From Symsagittifera roscoffensis (taxonomy: Eukaryota; Xenacoelomorpha; Acoela; Convolutidae), in assembly GCF_963678635.1 (NCBI RefSeq), contig NC_087065.1:26247254-26311253 (forward strand): a DNA stretch of 64,000 nt. Direction: 5' to 3'. Positions 11,801 through 22,194 of the stretch are shown piece after piece (position 1 is the stretch's first letter; every line of letters starts with the position of its first letter). Under the pieces are notes generated by a model. That model ran no database searches. It was not told the origin of the DNA and saw only the letters and a list, made by a program, of their open reading frames with translations. The position numbers and the translations under genes were made by a program.

Positions 11801-14800
11801 TTTGATAAAAATTATGAACTGATCAAAAAAATATATCAAGCCGCAAAAAATCTTAGTTGAGCGAAGGCAAATTTTACGACTTTTCCAAAAAAAGTTGACA
11901 CTGTTTTCAAGGAAGAATTTATGCAAACTTTTTTTAGTGGCAACGCCATTTTTTCGAATTTTGCATAACTTGAATTTTTCTGCAGGCGATATCGTTGTGT
12001 TATCTATCAGTAATTGAAAACAAAACAGAGAAAACGAATTGGAAACTCGGATGGAAAAGAAAACTTTGCGAGCCATTTGATATTTTCGTGATCCGTAGTA
12101 AATGCTTCCACCCACTAGCTCAAACTAGTTCACAATGAGAATGCAGAAGTCGGAACACCTATAAAAGTGTTCACTTATGAGAGTGCAGAAGTCGGAACAC
12201 TTAGAACCCGTCGCTCTCCTCTGCTCGCTCAAAATTTAAAGTTAATACCATCAAAACATTCAGAGCACAAAGTTTTTGAAACAATCACATGCTTGGAAAT
12301 AATTGTATATTACATTACAGCTCTTTCAATTTCAAGAATTGTTTTTGATTGCACTTTTTCTTAAAGTTATCCCTGTTAGAGGAATTCGTTTGTTTACTCC
12401 GCTGGGAATTCAGAAAATTAGTTCAACTTCGAAAGTTAAAGTCATTCATGTTTTAAGGACCTTTACATTTTTGCTTTCGATAGTGGAGTTGCCCTCTTTT
12501 AACAAAAGATCAGACAAAAACTGAAAAAAAATTTAAATTCAACTTGCGAAAAATCAAAGTTGAGCGAGAACAAATTTTAAAAAATCAGTCTGTTATCGAG
12601 AAATAATATTTCAAAAATAAACAAAAAAAAGAACAAACACCGAGAGCATATAAAGTTAGTTTTAAGATTAACCAAATAACAATAAGTCTAATACAGCCAA
12701 TTTTTACTACATACACTAAGTTTTGCATCTGAGTAAACTCTTCCTCGACACAGAGGGGAAGCTGTGCTTCGCAAACACTTCCGAGAACACGACCAAGAAG
12801 CAGCTCTATCAAGTGAAATACGAAAAAGTAGAAATAAGCCTCGAATGAGCAATAACTCGGCCACGTGTCAGATTCGAATCTGCGACCTAACAAAATTGAG
12901 TCTCATGCACTAGCCACTCAGCGTCGGATGCTTAAATTCCCACAAAAAACTAGCCGCCAATACCGCAGCTACACATGCTTATAAATTGCCAATTCGATGC
13001 AACAAGAATAGCACTAAATAAAAGGGACACAATTTTGCAAGTAGAAAAAATTGGAAAGCATCAAGTCAAATTATGTATAAATTATGTTTCAAAAACATTG
13101 CGAGATAAATCGAGTTAGAAAAATTCTGAAAACGAGTTTTTTATCATTGTACTGATGTTTGAAACAAATAACTTTTTTCGGTTCATTTGATGAATTAAAA
13201 ATGCATCAGCTGTGTTAACTTTTAACTAATCAAATTTCAAAGCACATTTGATATTATACGGCTACCGTATACGGATAATTATACTTTTATTTGCGAATTC
13301 GGTTGGAAAAAAAATATTTGTACTAATACACTTTGCTTCGCAAGTGTAAATAATCGGAGTAAAAGAAGTTATTGGGATGTGGAATCTTCTCGCGCTGAAT
13401 TAAATTCTTCAATGTGACAGCTTTACTGCATTCGTCCGATTTTTACAACTTCCCCGATTGAAAAACTGGGTGAAAACAGTGAAAACTGGTATTTTGATTA
13501 ATTGGAGAAAATAACAAAAACCGGTTGCAAATATTAAAACTCTGTATTTTGATAAATTAACAGAGAGTATTTTAAAATTCAGATTATCTGGTCTCAGTCT
13601 AGTAGAATTTTAGTTTAAATTTCAAAAAAACTATTGTCAAAAAATCATCCTTGAAAATAGATATTGTAGAGAGTAAAACGTAAACTTGAGCATAATTTAG
13701 GCCACTGGTGTCCCAGATGGGTCAAAAGTCACTCTGTTAGATCTTTCTTCAGAAGAGTCCTCCTCTTCTTACAAGTTTTACTTCTGGGATTTATACAAAA
13801 AAGGACATTTTTCTCGTAAACTTCCATATCGACCGATAGCAAATGATCAAAGGTACGATTGTTTGAAAGTTTGGTTCTAAGGATTTACAAGTTTATTCCA
13901 TGTCTGAAAATGCCATATTTCACTATCACCACACTAAAAAAAAACAATCGTACCTTTTTACTAATCAAAAGTCAAAACACATGATATTATACGGCTACCG
14001 CAACCTACCGAGTCAAAAGCGCCACCAAAAGTAGCATTTTTATTTGTGACTTCGGCTGGAAACAAAAGACAATTCGTACTAATACACTTTGCTTCGCAAA
14101 TGTAAGAAATCGGAGTTAGTTATTGGGATGTGGAACCTTCTCTGCGACGAAAATGAATTGTTCAATGAGACAGCTTTACTGCATTCGTCCGTTTTTTACA
14201 ACTTCTCCCGATTAAAAAACCAGGTTCAAATAGTCAAAATTGGTTTTTTGATTGATTAGTGAAAAGTTATGAAAACCGGTTGCTGGGTCAAAAACCGGTT
14301 GCTGTGTCCCCGCTGGGTCAAAATCACTCTTAGATTTTTTTAAGAAGAGTCCTAGTCTTCTTACAAGTTTTACTTCTAGGATTGATACAAAAAAGGACGT
14401 TCTTCTTATAAACTTTTATATCGAAGATGAAATCTCGAATTTGTCCTTCTCAGACGCCTAAAAAAGTTTCGCTGAAAAGAACAAATTGGTCGCCAAAAAA
14501 TAGTAAAGATAACGCAAACGCGATGTGGGGCTCGCAAACACTTGCGATACAATACCAACATAAAGTACACGTAAGAAGCCCAAAACAAACGAAATATCCT
14601 AATAAAAGAAAACTAGGGACCCAGAAAAGGCCAAAAATTAGACTTTGCCCAAAATCTTGGTTGTTTCTCAACAATAAGTGAGAAAAATGAAAACTTTTAA
14701 AAAATTGGAATTTTTCTAAAAAAAAAATTTTCTAACAAAAAATTTACGAGTCGCCGCTTTTACTGCAAAAATTCTCACAACCGGTTGTTTTGATTGATCC

Positions 14801-16778
14801 CATCATTTTAAGAAAAATAAAAACATTTCTAAAAAACGTCCAAGAGTTCAAAAATTGGACTTTCCGAAATAAAACGGGTCGCGGCCTCTTGAGCAAAGAA
14901 AATTCTCAATACATTGTTTCTCGATTGAACACCTAGCCTTGGAATTGGCAGGCTAGTTTTCGAGAAAAGTCAAGTGTTTTTTTAAAAAACGGTCGAAATT
15001 TCAAACTTTGAGTTTTTGAAGGCCATAATTTTTTTTCAAAAAAACTGGGCGAAGCCACTTTTGAATGTAGCGTTTTAACAATTTGTTTAAAGAGTATTTT
15101 CTTGATATCAGATTTGGCAGGATAGCTATCTAGAAAAGTCAAAAAGTGTCCAAAAAACTGCCAACAAATCAAAATTCGACTTTTCCAAGAATCATAGCTT
15201 TTGGGCGTAACCGCTCATGCAGAAGAAATTCACACTACCTGTTATTTCACTTGAACCCCAAAAACTCAGATATAAGAGATAAATTTTCCAGAAGAGTTAG
15301 ATAATTTCACATCAACAGTAAAAAAAAAAATTGATTTTTCGAGGGTGATAACTTTTTGCGCAAAGAAATTTGAGAGTAGCCGCTGATGTGAAGGAGATGA
15401 AGAGTCCAACAATTCAGTCTCGTGCTAATGTTCCTTAATAAAGCAAGTAAGAAAAGCAAGTAAGATTTGTAAAAGCTTTTACAGAAAAAAAGTCTTGCTC
15501 CGGATTACAAGACACTTGCTTCGCAAATAAAAAGACTAAAAAGACGTACGGCTTATAGGTTAGTTTCATAATGCAGAAAAAATCGGAAGCAGGAGTTGTA
15601 TACACACATTTCAAGCAAGACAATTGAACTTTGAATTAGGGACGGAGCAAAACTTCAGAAGCGGAAACAAATATTTTTACAGACACCAGTTGAGCCGAAA
15701 AAAAATTGAATAAAAAACTTTAAAAAGTATTTAGAACCCCCAGAAACTACAATGAACAACACTTGCAACTACCATGATACTTGCTTAGAGCACTAGAAAA
15801 ATCCGTGATGTGGCCCCCAAGCCGATTAAAATTGATCTGACAAAAGAAGTCCGACAATTCAATTTTTATCAATTAAAAAACAAAGTCCTGTCGAGAATCA
15901 GTCCGGGTTACCTCCAGGCCAAATAGGAAGGAACCTTCTTAAAAAGGAAAAAAGTCCAGTTCCCGATTACAAGACACTTGATCTCGCAAGTGTAAAGGGT
16001 ACAAAATCGGATATCCAGTACAAAATTGAAAAAAAAAAACTAAGAACTTGCGTGAAGTAGTGGCTAGCTTTTCTATACAAGATACGATTTAAGTACCTGC
16101 AGAACAACCATAAATTGTAACTCTATCCTGATCTCCTCCAAATGCAGATATGTTTTCATGCGTCCATTTCAAAGCCACTTGTTGATCTTTCAACCCCAAG
16201 TTGTCCTCAATAACTCCTGGATAACTCAAGAACCCCAACATATCCAGTCTGTAGTTTATATTCACACATACAATATCATGCCTGACAGCAAAGAAACTCA
16301 AATCGTACATTGGCTCCGAGCCACTTCCGATTTTAAACCCTCCTCCGTGGATGTGAAACAACACTGGAAGTTTTGATTCTGAGAGTTTCTGAAAATTTTC
16401 GGGTTCGGATCCAAGAGGTGTGTAGATATTCAGATATATGCAGTCTTCTCCAACCGGCATTTTTGTATCCCAAAACTTCCCTTGCTGAAGCTGAACAGCG
16501 CTGTTTCCCTTCCTATGAGCCAAAAAAGGAGAAACTTTATGGTCTAGTTTTTCATCCAGTGGTTCCAAAAATTTGAATCGACGATCTCCTATTGGTTGCT
16601 TGGAATATGGTATTCCTAGGAATTCGCCAACGTATTTGCCGTCCATTTTCACAACTTTTCCGTTTATTTTGCCCACAGGCGTTTCCAGAGTCAGCGACAT
16701 GTCTGTTTCTTCTGCCATTATATTCATTGACGACGCTTGTGATAAAATTGTCTGCATTTTGTGTTTTTCGCTGTTCAT
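8387..16778 (-). CDS. Type-B carboxylesterase, four coding exons
   Basis: Predicted alpha/beta-hydrolase of the carboxylesterase/cholinesterase family, which hydrolyses carboxylic esters. Exons: 16778-16097, 10587-10279, 9315-9128 and 8879-8387, with introns of 5.5 kb, 963 and 248 bases, all GT-AG. Total about 557 residues, usual for the family. Seen: the EDCLYLN-type signature (GEDCIYLN), the oxyanion-hole HGGG, nucleophile Ser226 in GCSAG (16101-16103), acid Glu in ASDEG (9184-9186), and His in FHSLDIPF (8690-8692). The serine motif is GCSAG instead of the common GESAG. The N-terminus shows no hydrophobic signal, so a cytosolic enzyme is inferred. The exon 1/2 and exon 3/4 junctions fit in phase; exon 2/3 does not by one base, so a micro-exon or another splice site is missing. 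Substrate unknown. Confidence 0.88.
9128..9315 (-). CDS. Carboxylesterase exon 3
   Basis: Acceptor 'ggccttcag', donor CCCACATG|GTAAGAG. Encodes the FIPVDEF segment (family: F.PVVDG) and the catalytic acid in VASDEGTMF. Ends in phase 2; the split Trp codon TG|G is completed by exon 4. Confidence 0.85.
9470..9745. repeat. Partial copy of family-2 repeat in esterase intron 2
   Basis: Diverged match to 7266-7500: both contain a motif like 'ctcttt.aatttcaa.agcaaa..atgattgg', then 'gataaaa.t.a..caatttgagaaaa.tg', and end near 'cacctttac'. No tRNA-like end is present here. Confidence 0.55.
10279..10587 (-). CDS. Carboxylesterase exon 2
   Basis: Starts after 'tttcaaacag' and continues the nucleophile-elbow helix (GASVHYHTLSP), then the family-typical SSGT segment at the start of the next strand. 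The end is placed at ATTG|GTAATT, which leaves phase 1, but exon 3 needs phase 0. The last ~20 residues (from about IQAKVTSNQ) are not clearly family-like, so the true donor may lie earlier, or a small exon lies in 10278-9316. Confidence 0.75.
11310..12540. repeat. Two diverged tandem units (~610 bp)
   Basis: The order 'agtggcaa.gcc.ttttttcga', 'taattgaa.acaaaac', 'ttggaaa.tcggatggaaaagaa', 'gtgatccgtagtaaa' at 11330-11530 recurs at 11930-12110. The following 'ttcaagaa.tg' and 'ggaattcagaaaattagt' block at 11610-11800 recurs at 12330-12500. The units lie in intron 1 of the carboxylesterase and contain parts of the family-2 repeat. Confidence 0.65.
12541..12965 (-). repeat. SINE-like repeat, family 2 (second copy)
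   Basis: Contains the hairpin GAAGC/GCTTC (12758-12770) and, on the minus strand, a tRNA-like block at about 12868-12933 with B-box-like 'cgcagattcgaatctga' and A-box-like 'tgagtggctagtgc'. It aligns with 7540-7740 across the hairpin, the 'aagcctcgaat' block and the tRNA-like block. Confidence 0.6.
13240..14430. repeat. Tandemly duplicated block in esterase intron 1
   Basis: 13255-13510 ('acggctaccg', 'tactaatacactttgcttcgcaa', 'cagctttactgcattcgtccg') recurs at 13985-14250. 13700-13830 ('gggtcaaaa..tcactct..tagat', 'cttcttacaagttttacttct') recurs at 14295-14420. The copies differ by many substitutions and indels. The hairpin ACACTT(TGCTTCGC)AAGTGT at 13328-13347 lies inside. Confidence 0.7.
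14735..15420. repeat. Degenerate ~140-bp tandem repeat block (family D)
   Basis: Four to five diverged units, each with a 'ttgattgaaccc..aa..tcagattt' phrase, a 'gtagttttcgagaaaa.tcaaa' phrase, 'aaaaacggtc', 'ttttgacttt..gagg.cataacttttt' and 'gggcg.agccgct'. The same unit type builds 18780-19940 and the interior of R1 (about 400-1480 and 6070-7110). Confidence 0.7.
15680..15995 (-). repeat. tRNA-derived SINE, family 1
   Basis: On the minus strand: a hairpin-bearing leader (perfect ACACTTG/CAAGTGT at 15974-15993), 'gtaatcgggaactggac', a truncated tRNA-like part ('tttggcctggaggtaac', A-box like, about 15897-15925), then a body with 'attgtcggactt', 'ccacatcacggat' and 'gcaagtgttgttcattgtagtttc'. 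The same order is seen at 19990-20345 and 22980-23430. Confidence 0.7.
16097..16778 (-). CDS. Carboxylesterase exon 1
   Basis: Encodes residues 1-227 plus one base. The ATG has an A at -3 (cggaaaATG), and a possible 3' splice site ('aatttacag') lies about 30 bases upstream, so a 5' UTR exon may exist. Contains the GEDCIYLN signature, the oxyanion-hole HGGG and the nucleophile Ser226. The donor reads GCAG|GTACTT; with the next exon it restores the expected Gly after GCSAG. Confidence 0.88.
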
Positions 16779-16799
16779 TTTCCGACTATTCTAAATATT

Positions 16800-17040
16800 T
16801 TGTCACTGTAAATTATTCAAGCGCTGGTAAAACAGATTAAATTTTGTTTTACTACTTGTCTAAAATCAATTTAACCGATTTTGTTAAAAAGTAATGTGAT
16901 AAAAGTTTCTCGTAAGCAAAATGACCTCAACTACCATAGTTTCAAGGAAAAACCTGATACTTGCAAAAAAAAACATTATTATCATCAGCAATAAGAAAAC
17001 CAAAAATTCTATAATTAATCAGAGTTAGGTAAAAACTACA
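16800..17040. other. Upstream flank of the carboxylesterase
   Basis: AT-rich 5' flank of the minus-strand esterase, expected to hold its promoter and 5' UTR. No TATA box or other element can be assigned with confidence. Confidence 0.3.
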
Positions 17041-17048
17041 CCACTTAC

Positions 17049-17442
17049 CACGGGCGGATCTAGGATTTTCTCGAGGGGGGTGGATTTTCAAAAGGTGTTC
17101 GAAATGTTTGTCGACCTTTTTTTGATTTATCGAGCTCTCCCAGAGCAATAAAAAGACCCTGTTTTGGCCAAATTTTGTGCGCCACAAGCTCAATTTTCAA
17201 AAAAAAGAGGCCAAGAGGCTTCTTGGAAAACGTTGACCAAAACATCGCGTTTTTTCGGCGCGCGCTCCCCTATCAAAATTAGTATATATTTTTCTCGCCC
17301 CTGGCGCCTCTAGAAAGTTTTTAGAGTCTGTCATCAAAAACGGATATCTCAAAATAGTACAAAGGGGCGTGCCTTTAGGTCGACAGGGGGTCGAATACCT
17401 GAGGCAGAGGGGCTTCCACCCCCAAACCTAAATCCGCCCATG
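17049..17442. mobile_element. hAT-type MITE, 394 bp, with 8-bp TSD
   Basis: Flanked on both sides by the 8-base direct repeat CCACTTAC (17041-17048 and 17443-17450). Its ends are inverted: CACGGGCGGATCTAGG on the left and, reverse-complemented, CATGGGCGGATTTAGG on the right, each followed by a G-rich run. An 8-bp target duplication with short CA-starting inverted ends is the hallmark of the hAT superfamily. There is no transposase inside, so it is non-autonomous. The hAT remnant at 20366 begins with a related end. Confidence 0.9.
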
Positions 17443-17450
17443 CCACTTAC

Positions 17451-18760
17451 ATTGTGCAATTGATTTCGTTCTCCTTCTTTCTTTATACCATTTAAATTTG
17501 GGTGAAGTATTTTTTCTCAAAAAATCATTCAAATTAAACATTTCCAACGAAATACATATTTAGGTAGTGCAAGAGGTTTTTTGTCAAATCTGAAAATAAT
17601 ATTGCACCAATTAACTAAAATTACCCTTTTGATAGAAAACCAACTGCAAATTATACCTTTCATGTAAATATGATACCAAAGTTTTTCACAAATTCTGAAA
17701 ACTAAATAAAAATTGTCGACCAAATTAACAATTCAATATTGTAGATGTAATCCCAGTCATTTTTGTACCTTATTTTTGAATTCGATTCAGTTTTTTTAAA
17801 AGTTTTTTCATTAATTCATTGGTTTCAAAAAGTCACAATTCAAATATTGAAGTAGTAAAATAGTAAGTGATTCTTGACTTCTGGTCGTTACAGTAGTGTA
17901 GTGCATGATATTTCTGATTTCAACACATCCGTTCTATAAGTCGCATCGCAAACAATTGGTACACTATGATAATCGAAGTCTGGTAATCTAAAGACATACG
18001 CGTCAGCAAAATGATTTGTTCGCAACTGGATTTAAAAAATCCCAACTTTAGTTGTTTACTCTCTAAAATGCCCAATCTCGTTTTATGATATTTTTAAAGA
18101 ACATTTTCTTAAAATTTGACCAAAATTTTTAAATTGACCGTGAGAAAATGAACTCAGCTGCCCTCAATTTAAACATCAATACTTAGTTTCATTTACCAGT
18201 TTATTCCAGGTCTGAAATTGGTGGTTTCCTTCATCTGCAGTAAAATTCTAGGTGAGTGAACACTTTTTCGAATAAGCGGAGCAAAAAAGTTGATCGTACG
18301 ATGAAAAACATTTTTAACGAGAAAACTGAACTGCTCATATTGGCGAAATTCCTCGAATGGACGGAGACTTAATATTTCACTCTATTGGATTAACTTCTAG
18401 CAGGTAGTTAAAACTATTGATGCTTACCTAAAGGGTTCTCAAAGACGAAGCCGACCTTACCACCATTTGCGATAAAACACAAACATATAAAAAACATAGG
18501 TCGGAAAAGAAAAATGTTTGAAAAAAACTAGATGAACCAAGATTTTCTTAGTCTCAATAAAAAACAACTAGGGAAAATAAAACATAAAAAGTATAAAAGA
18601 CAGCAAGTTAAAGTTGCAGCTACGTTTTTGATATTCTGTGAATTTGTTATATTGATGCGGTACGAAATGCGTCAATTCAAACGTTGGACTTTACCCATAA
18701 CCTTATTTGTTTTTCTACAAAAAAAAGTGAGAAGAGTGAAACATTGTGAGATTTTGGAAT
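17451..18760. other. Unassigned AT-rich intergenic DNA
   Basis: No gene, RNA or clear repeat could be supported here. The 88-codon frame at 18532-18798 runs into the family-D tandem repeat and is not considered coding. Confidence 0.4.
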
Positions 18761-18779
18761 TTTCCCAAAAATCTACCCT

Positions 18780-19940
18780 TTCTTTTGCAAAAAATTAAGG
18801 AATAGCCGCTTCTGTGAGGTGAGATAAAATCTCGCAGCCAGTTCTTTCGATTGAACCCTTCCTTTCAGATTTGATAGGGTAGTTTTTTTAAGAAAATTCA
18901 AAACGTTACCAAAAACGGTCAATAGTTCAAAAGTTGACTTACCTAGATCCAAATTATTTTCTGTAAAAAGAAAGGCGTGGCTGCTAAAGAAGAAGATTAA
19001 CAAAACCGGGTTTCTCGATAGAATTTTTAACTTCAGAATTGGAGGGGTAGTTTTCGAGTAAATCAAAAAACTTCCAAAACAGTCAAAGTTTCAAAACTTT
19101 GATTTTATTGAGGAGCATATTTTTTAGAAGAAAATGGGCGTAGCCAATTATAAAAGTAGACTTTCAAAAACCTGTTCTTTCATTTATACCTATAATATCA
19201 GTTTTAGAAGGATAGTTATCGAGAAAAGTCCAGGAAACAAACAACAAATTTTCGAAAAACGAGTCAAAAACTTTGACTTTGACGAGGGCCATAACTATTT
19301 GTATAAAAAAATTGACGTAGTTGCGTATGCAAAGGAGCTTCCCACAACACTTTCTGTTAATTGAACCCCAAATCTCAGATATGGGTGGGTAATTTTCGAA
19401 AACATTCAAAAAAATTTATAAAACAATCAATAAACAAAAATTCACTTTTCTGAAGGTAATAACTTTTTGTGTACAAAAACTTGCAAGTAGCTGCTAATAG
19501 AAAACAGCTTCTCACTAACCTTTATCTCCACTGAACCCACAATTTAAGATTTGGGAGGTTAGTTATCGAGAAAAATCCAAAAAAAACGGCCAACAAACCA
19601 AAAAATTTCCGAGAATCAAAAGTTTTGTTTAAAAAATGAGCATAACCGTTCACTCAGAAGAAACTGACGCAATATAGGATTTAGCCCAAAAACCCAGACT
19701 TGAGGAAAAAAGCTTCCAGAAAAGGTCAAAAATTCGAAAAACGGTCAAAAAGTTCAAACTTTGATTATTCTGCGGGCCATAACTTTTGGCATATCCACGA
19801 GTGCAGGGCAGTTTTCTAACACCAGTTCTATTCATTGAAATTGAAATCTCAGATTTGGGAGGGTCGTTTTTGAAAAAACATTGGGTCGAACTTTCACCCA
19901 CAGACTTTTTCGAAGGCTGTAGACAGAGGGATAAAGTAGA
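18780..19940. repeat. Degenerate ~140-bp tandem repeat block (family D)
   Basis: About eight diverged units with the same phrase order as 14735-15420, for example 'gattgaacccttcctttcagatttgatagggtagtttttt' type cores, 'aaaaacggtca' and 'ttaacttttgt'. The block ends in 'gaaagagactaagg.atacgcagacacac', which resembles the end of the tandem part in R1 (1455-1495), then passes into a family-1 SINE. Confidence 0.7.
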
Positions 19941-19989
19941 AAGAGACTAAGGGATACGCAGACACACAGTAGGGTAGGCGGTCGTTCCA

Positions 19990-20345
19990 TTGATACCTTT
20001 TTTGAAAATCGGAAGCATATTTTCTGAAACTATAATAAAAAAGATACCAAGATATTTGCTTAGTGCACGAAAAATATCCAAGATGTGGCTTCTGTTCAAA
20101 ACTTGAACAGATAAACGAAAGTCCGACAAATCAATTTCTACCGGAAAAAAATTTCAATTGCATGCATACTGAAAAAGCAACGTCCGGCCGGCATTCGAAC
20201 CCAGGACCTTAGGATGCAAAAGCAAGTTACCTCTAGGCCAAGCGCGGACCTTGGAAGTTTTTAATATTCAATAACTCAGCAAAACGAAAATTTGTTTAAA
20301 AAAAAGCTGTTTACGGAAAAAAGTCTAGTTCCCGATTAAAAGAAT
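19990..20345 (-). repeat. tRNA-derived SINE, family 1 (best tRNA-like copy)
   Basis: On the minus strand, 20246-20184 is tRNA-like with A-box 'ttggcctagaggtaac' and B-box 'gggttcgaatgcc'; the ends GTCCG and CGGAC could pair as an acceptor stem. The body follows ('ttttttcagtatgcatgcaa'-like, 'tttgtcggactttcgtt', 'gccacatcttggat'). The leader 'gtctagttcccgatta' lies at 20310-20340. A functional tRNA is unlikely because the body is shared by other copies. Confidence 0.75.
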
Positions 20346-20365
20346 GATAAAGTGAAAGATAAAAC

Positions 20366-21273
20366 CAGGCCCGATTCTAGGATTTTTTCAACGGGGGGGG
20401 GGGGGGGGCACTTTCTAACATATTGCAATTATTACAGCTGTTAAATACACGCCTCATTTTGTCGCCTTTTTCAGAAATATGTGTGATTAGCGGTTCTGGA
20501 TAATTTCTTTTTGAAATCACACTTGTTATTAACATTTGATTTTGTGGCCGCAAATTTTAGCATATATTCAAACACTAAATTTACTTTTAGAGTGATGTCT
20601 AAACGCAGTTCGACTACAAATCCGACACCGAGGTTATCCTCAAAGATTACGTCCTTCTTTGGTTCTTCAGCTCCACAACCATCACAATCCAGAGAGTTTC
20701 TTATTTTACTTTTCAATTTTTGTCTTTTTTTGTAGTTTCGGTACAGTAATTTTGGGATTCATGCACGAAAATTAATCGAAAAAAATCTCATTTTTTTAAA
20801 TAAAATTTTTGTTTTATTGATTAGCGTTTTGATCGTTTGTGGAACTTTAAATATTGTTCCAGGCGACCTATCTCAGTCTCCCGTGACAGAATCAGATGTC
20901 GTGACCGAAAATCAGCCTGGCTCTTCTGGTACCCAACCTCGTCAGCAACTGATGGACAGAAATATGCTCTCTTAAAGACTCGACAAGTACCCGTTTTCCC
21001 CAGAAACAAATGGCCGCATGAGACAAGATCGGTAAAAAAGAAACAACTTGCTCAGCAGTGCGCTCCTTCTTTGTTTTGCGTCTTTTGGACACGTATCTGA
21101 GGTCCCGAATGGGAGAAGATCGTCTGACCGGACTTGCACTGATGTACATTCATTCAGGCCTCAAGATTGACCTGGACAACATTATCAACCGTTTCAGCCA
21201 GAAGATCCGACGACTCCATTCACTTACGATTCAAAAATTATACCAATGTCCAGGTACAAAAAAGGCCACATAA
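20366..21273 (+). pseudogene. Internally deleted hAT transposon (ZMYM/DUF4371-like transposase)
   Basis: Begins with a hAT-like end, CAGGCCCGATTCTAGG, followed by a G run as in the MITE at 17049. An ATG at 20595 opens a Ser/Thr/Pro-rich N-terminus with KITSFF, a feature seen at the start of this transposase group. A second piece follows a splice-acceptor-like site near 20862. 21067-21273 encodes DTYLRSRMGEDRLTGLALMY, which I recognise as the hAT C-terminal dimerisation region. The zinc finger and catalytic core between are missing, and there are stops. No matching right terminal repeat was found, so the right end is uncertain. It is a dead copy that may belong to the same family that mobilised the nearby MITE. 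Confidence 0.6.
20393..20408 (+). repeat. G16 homopolymer
   Basis: Sixteen consecutive G bases just inside the left end of the hAT remnant. The exact length is vulnerable to sequencing error. Confidence 0.8.
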
Positions 21274-21635
21274 AACCATCATACTTTTGGAAATTCCGGC
21301 TTCAAGAGAAATATATTGCAATCCGATAGAGCATGACTTTATATTATTCAAAAAATGCAGCTCTTCAAATTCCTTTTTTTTGATAACAATGAAAATTAAA
21401 AGAAATGAAAAATTCGAAAAAATTGTCAGCTGAAATCGTTAATCAAAACAATTTCTTTACAAAAAAATACAATTCAAATACAATGCAAAAAAATCTTGGG
21501 ACTCAATCTCCTAAACAAAAAAGAATATACAAATGGCACATACAAGATCCATTAAAAGAAATTATTAAGTATACAGCAATCATAACATTAACGACCCAGG
21601 AAAAAATTCTGTTTCTTTTAATAAAAAATTCTTAC

Positions 21636-22010
21636 ACGGAGGCGAAGCTGAGCTTCGCACCACTTGCGATACCATTAGGAATGTTATGAAAATAAAACGG
21701 AAAAAATTTTCAAAAAATCTTTACCATCTCAAGCAGTTATTTTAATCTCTACACCAGATGCGCCGGATGATTGATTGGATTTGAAATATAGTTACCAAGC
21801 TGTAGCAAAGTCGAAAAAACATGAGCAGAAACCCTTCATGCCGAAAAATTCAGAAAAATTTTCAACTTTTAAAATGTCAAGTCCCTATTCCCGTCAGAGC
21901 ACACACACTCGCACAAAAAAAATTCGGACGTAACGACGCAATAAAAGGCCAATCAGTCGAAACTGATTAGGCCGAAATTTACTAAGCCGATAAAAAGACG
22001 AAAACAATAT
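21636..22010. repeat. Dispersed repeat C, copy 1
   Basis: Carries the perfect hairpin GCGAAGC/GCTTCGC (21642-21658), then 'acttgcgatacca', 'gcaaagtcgaaaa.ac.tgagcagaaac.cttca', and an 'acgacgcaa.aa..ggc' to 'agtcgaaac' block. The same order occurs at 26985-27330. Confidence 0.6.
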
Positions 22011-22194
22011 TTGAAAAAAAAGTAAAATTTTAACAAATCGAGTTGGTTAAATTTCAACCAATGTGAAAAACAAATTTTGATTCTGCCAGATCTTTAAAAT
22101 GCTTAAAACAAGTGCAGTTAAAATTATTTAGAGCTAAACTAATAAATTCTTAGATGTGGGAACGAAGACAAAATATAAACAAGCAAATAATACG

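Noticed and set aside
16158-16840. Plus-strand ORFs opposite esterase exon 1
   Set aside because: Antisense shadows of a clear carboxylesterase exon.
20184-20246. A functional tRNA gene on the minus strand
   Set aside because: A and B boxes are present but the body that follows is shared with other SINE copies and the anticodon arm does not fold cleanly.
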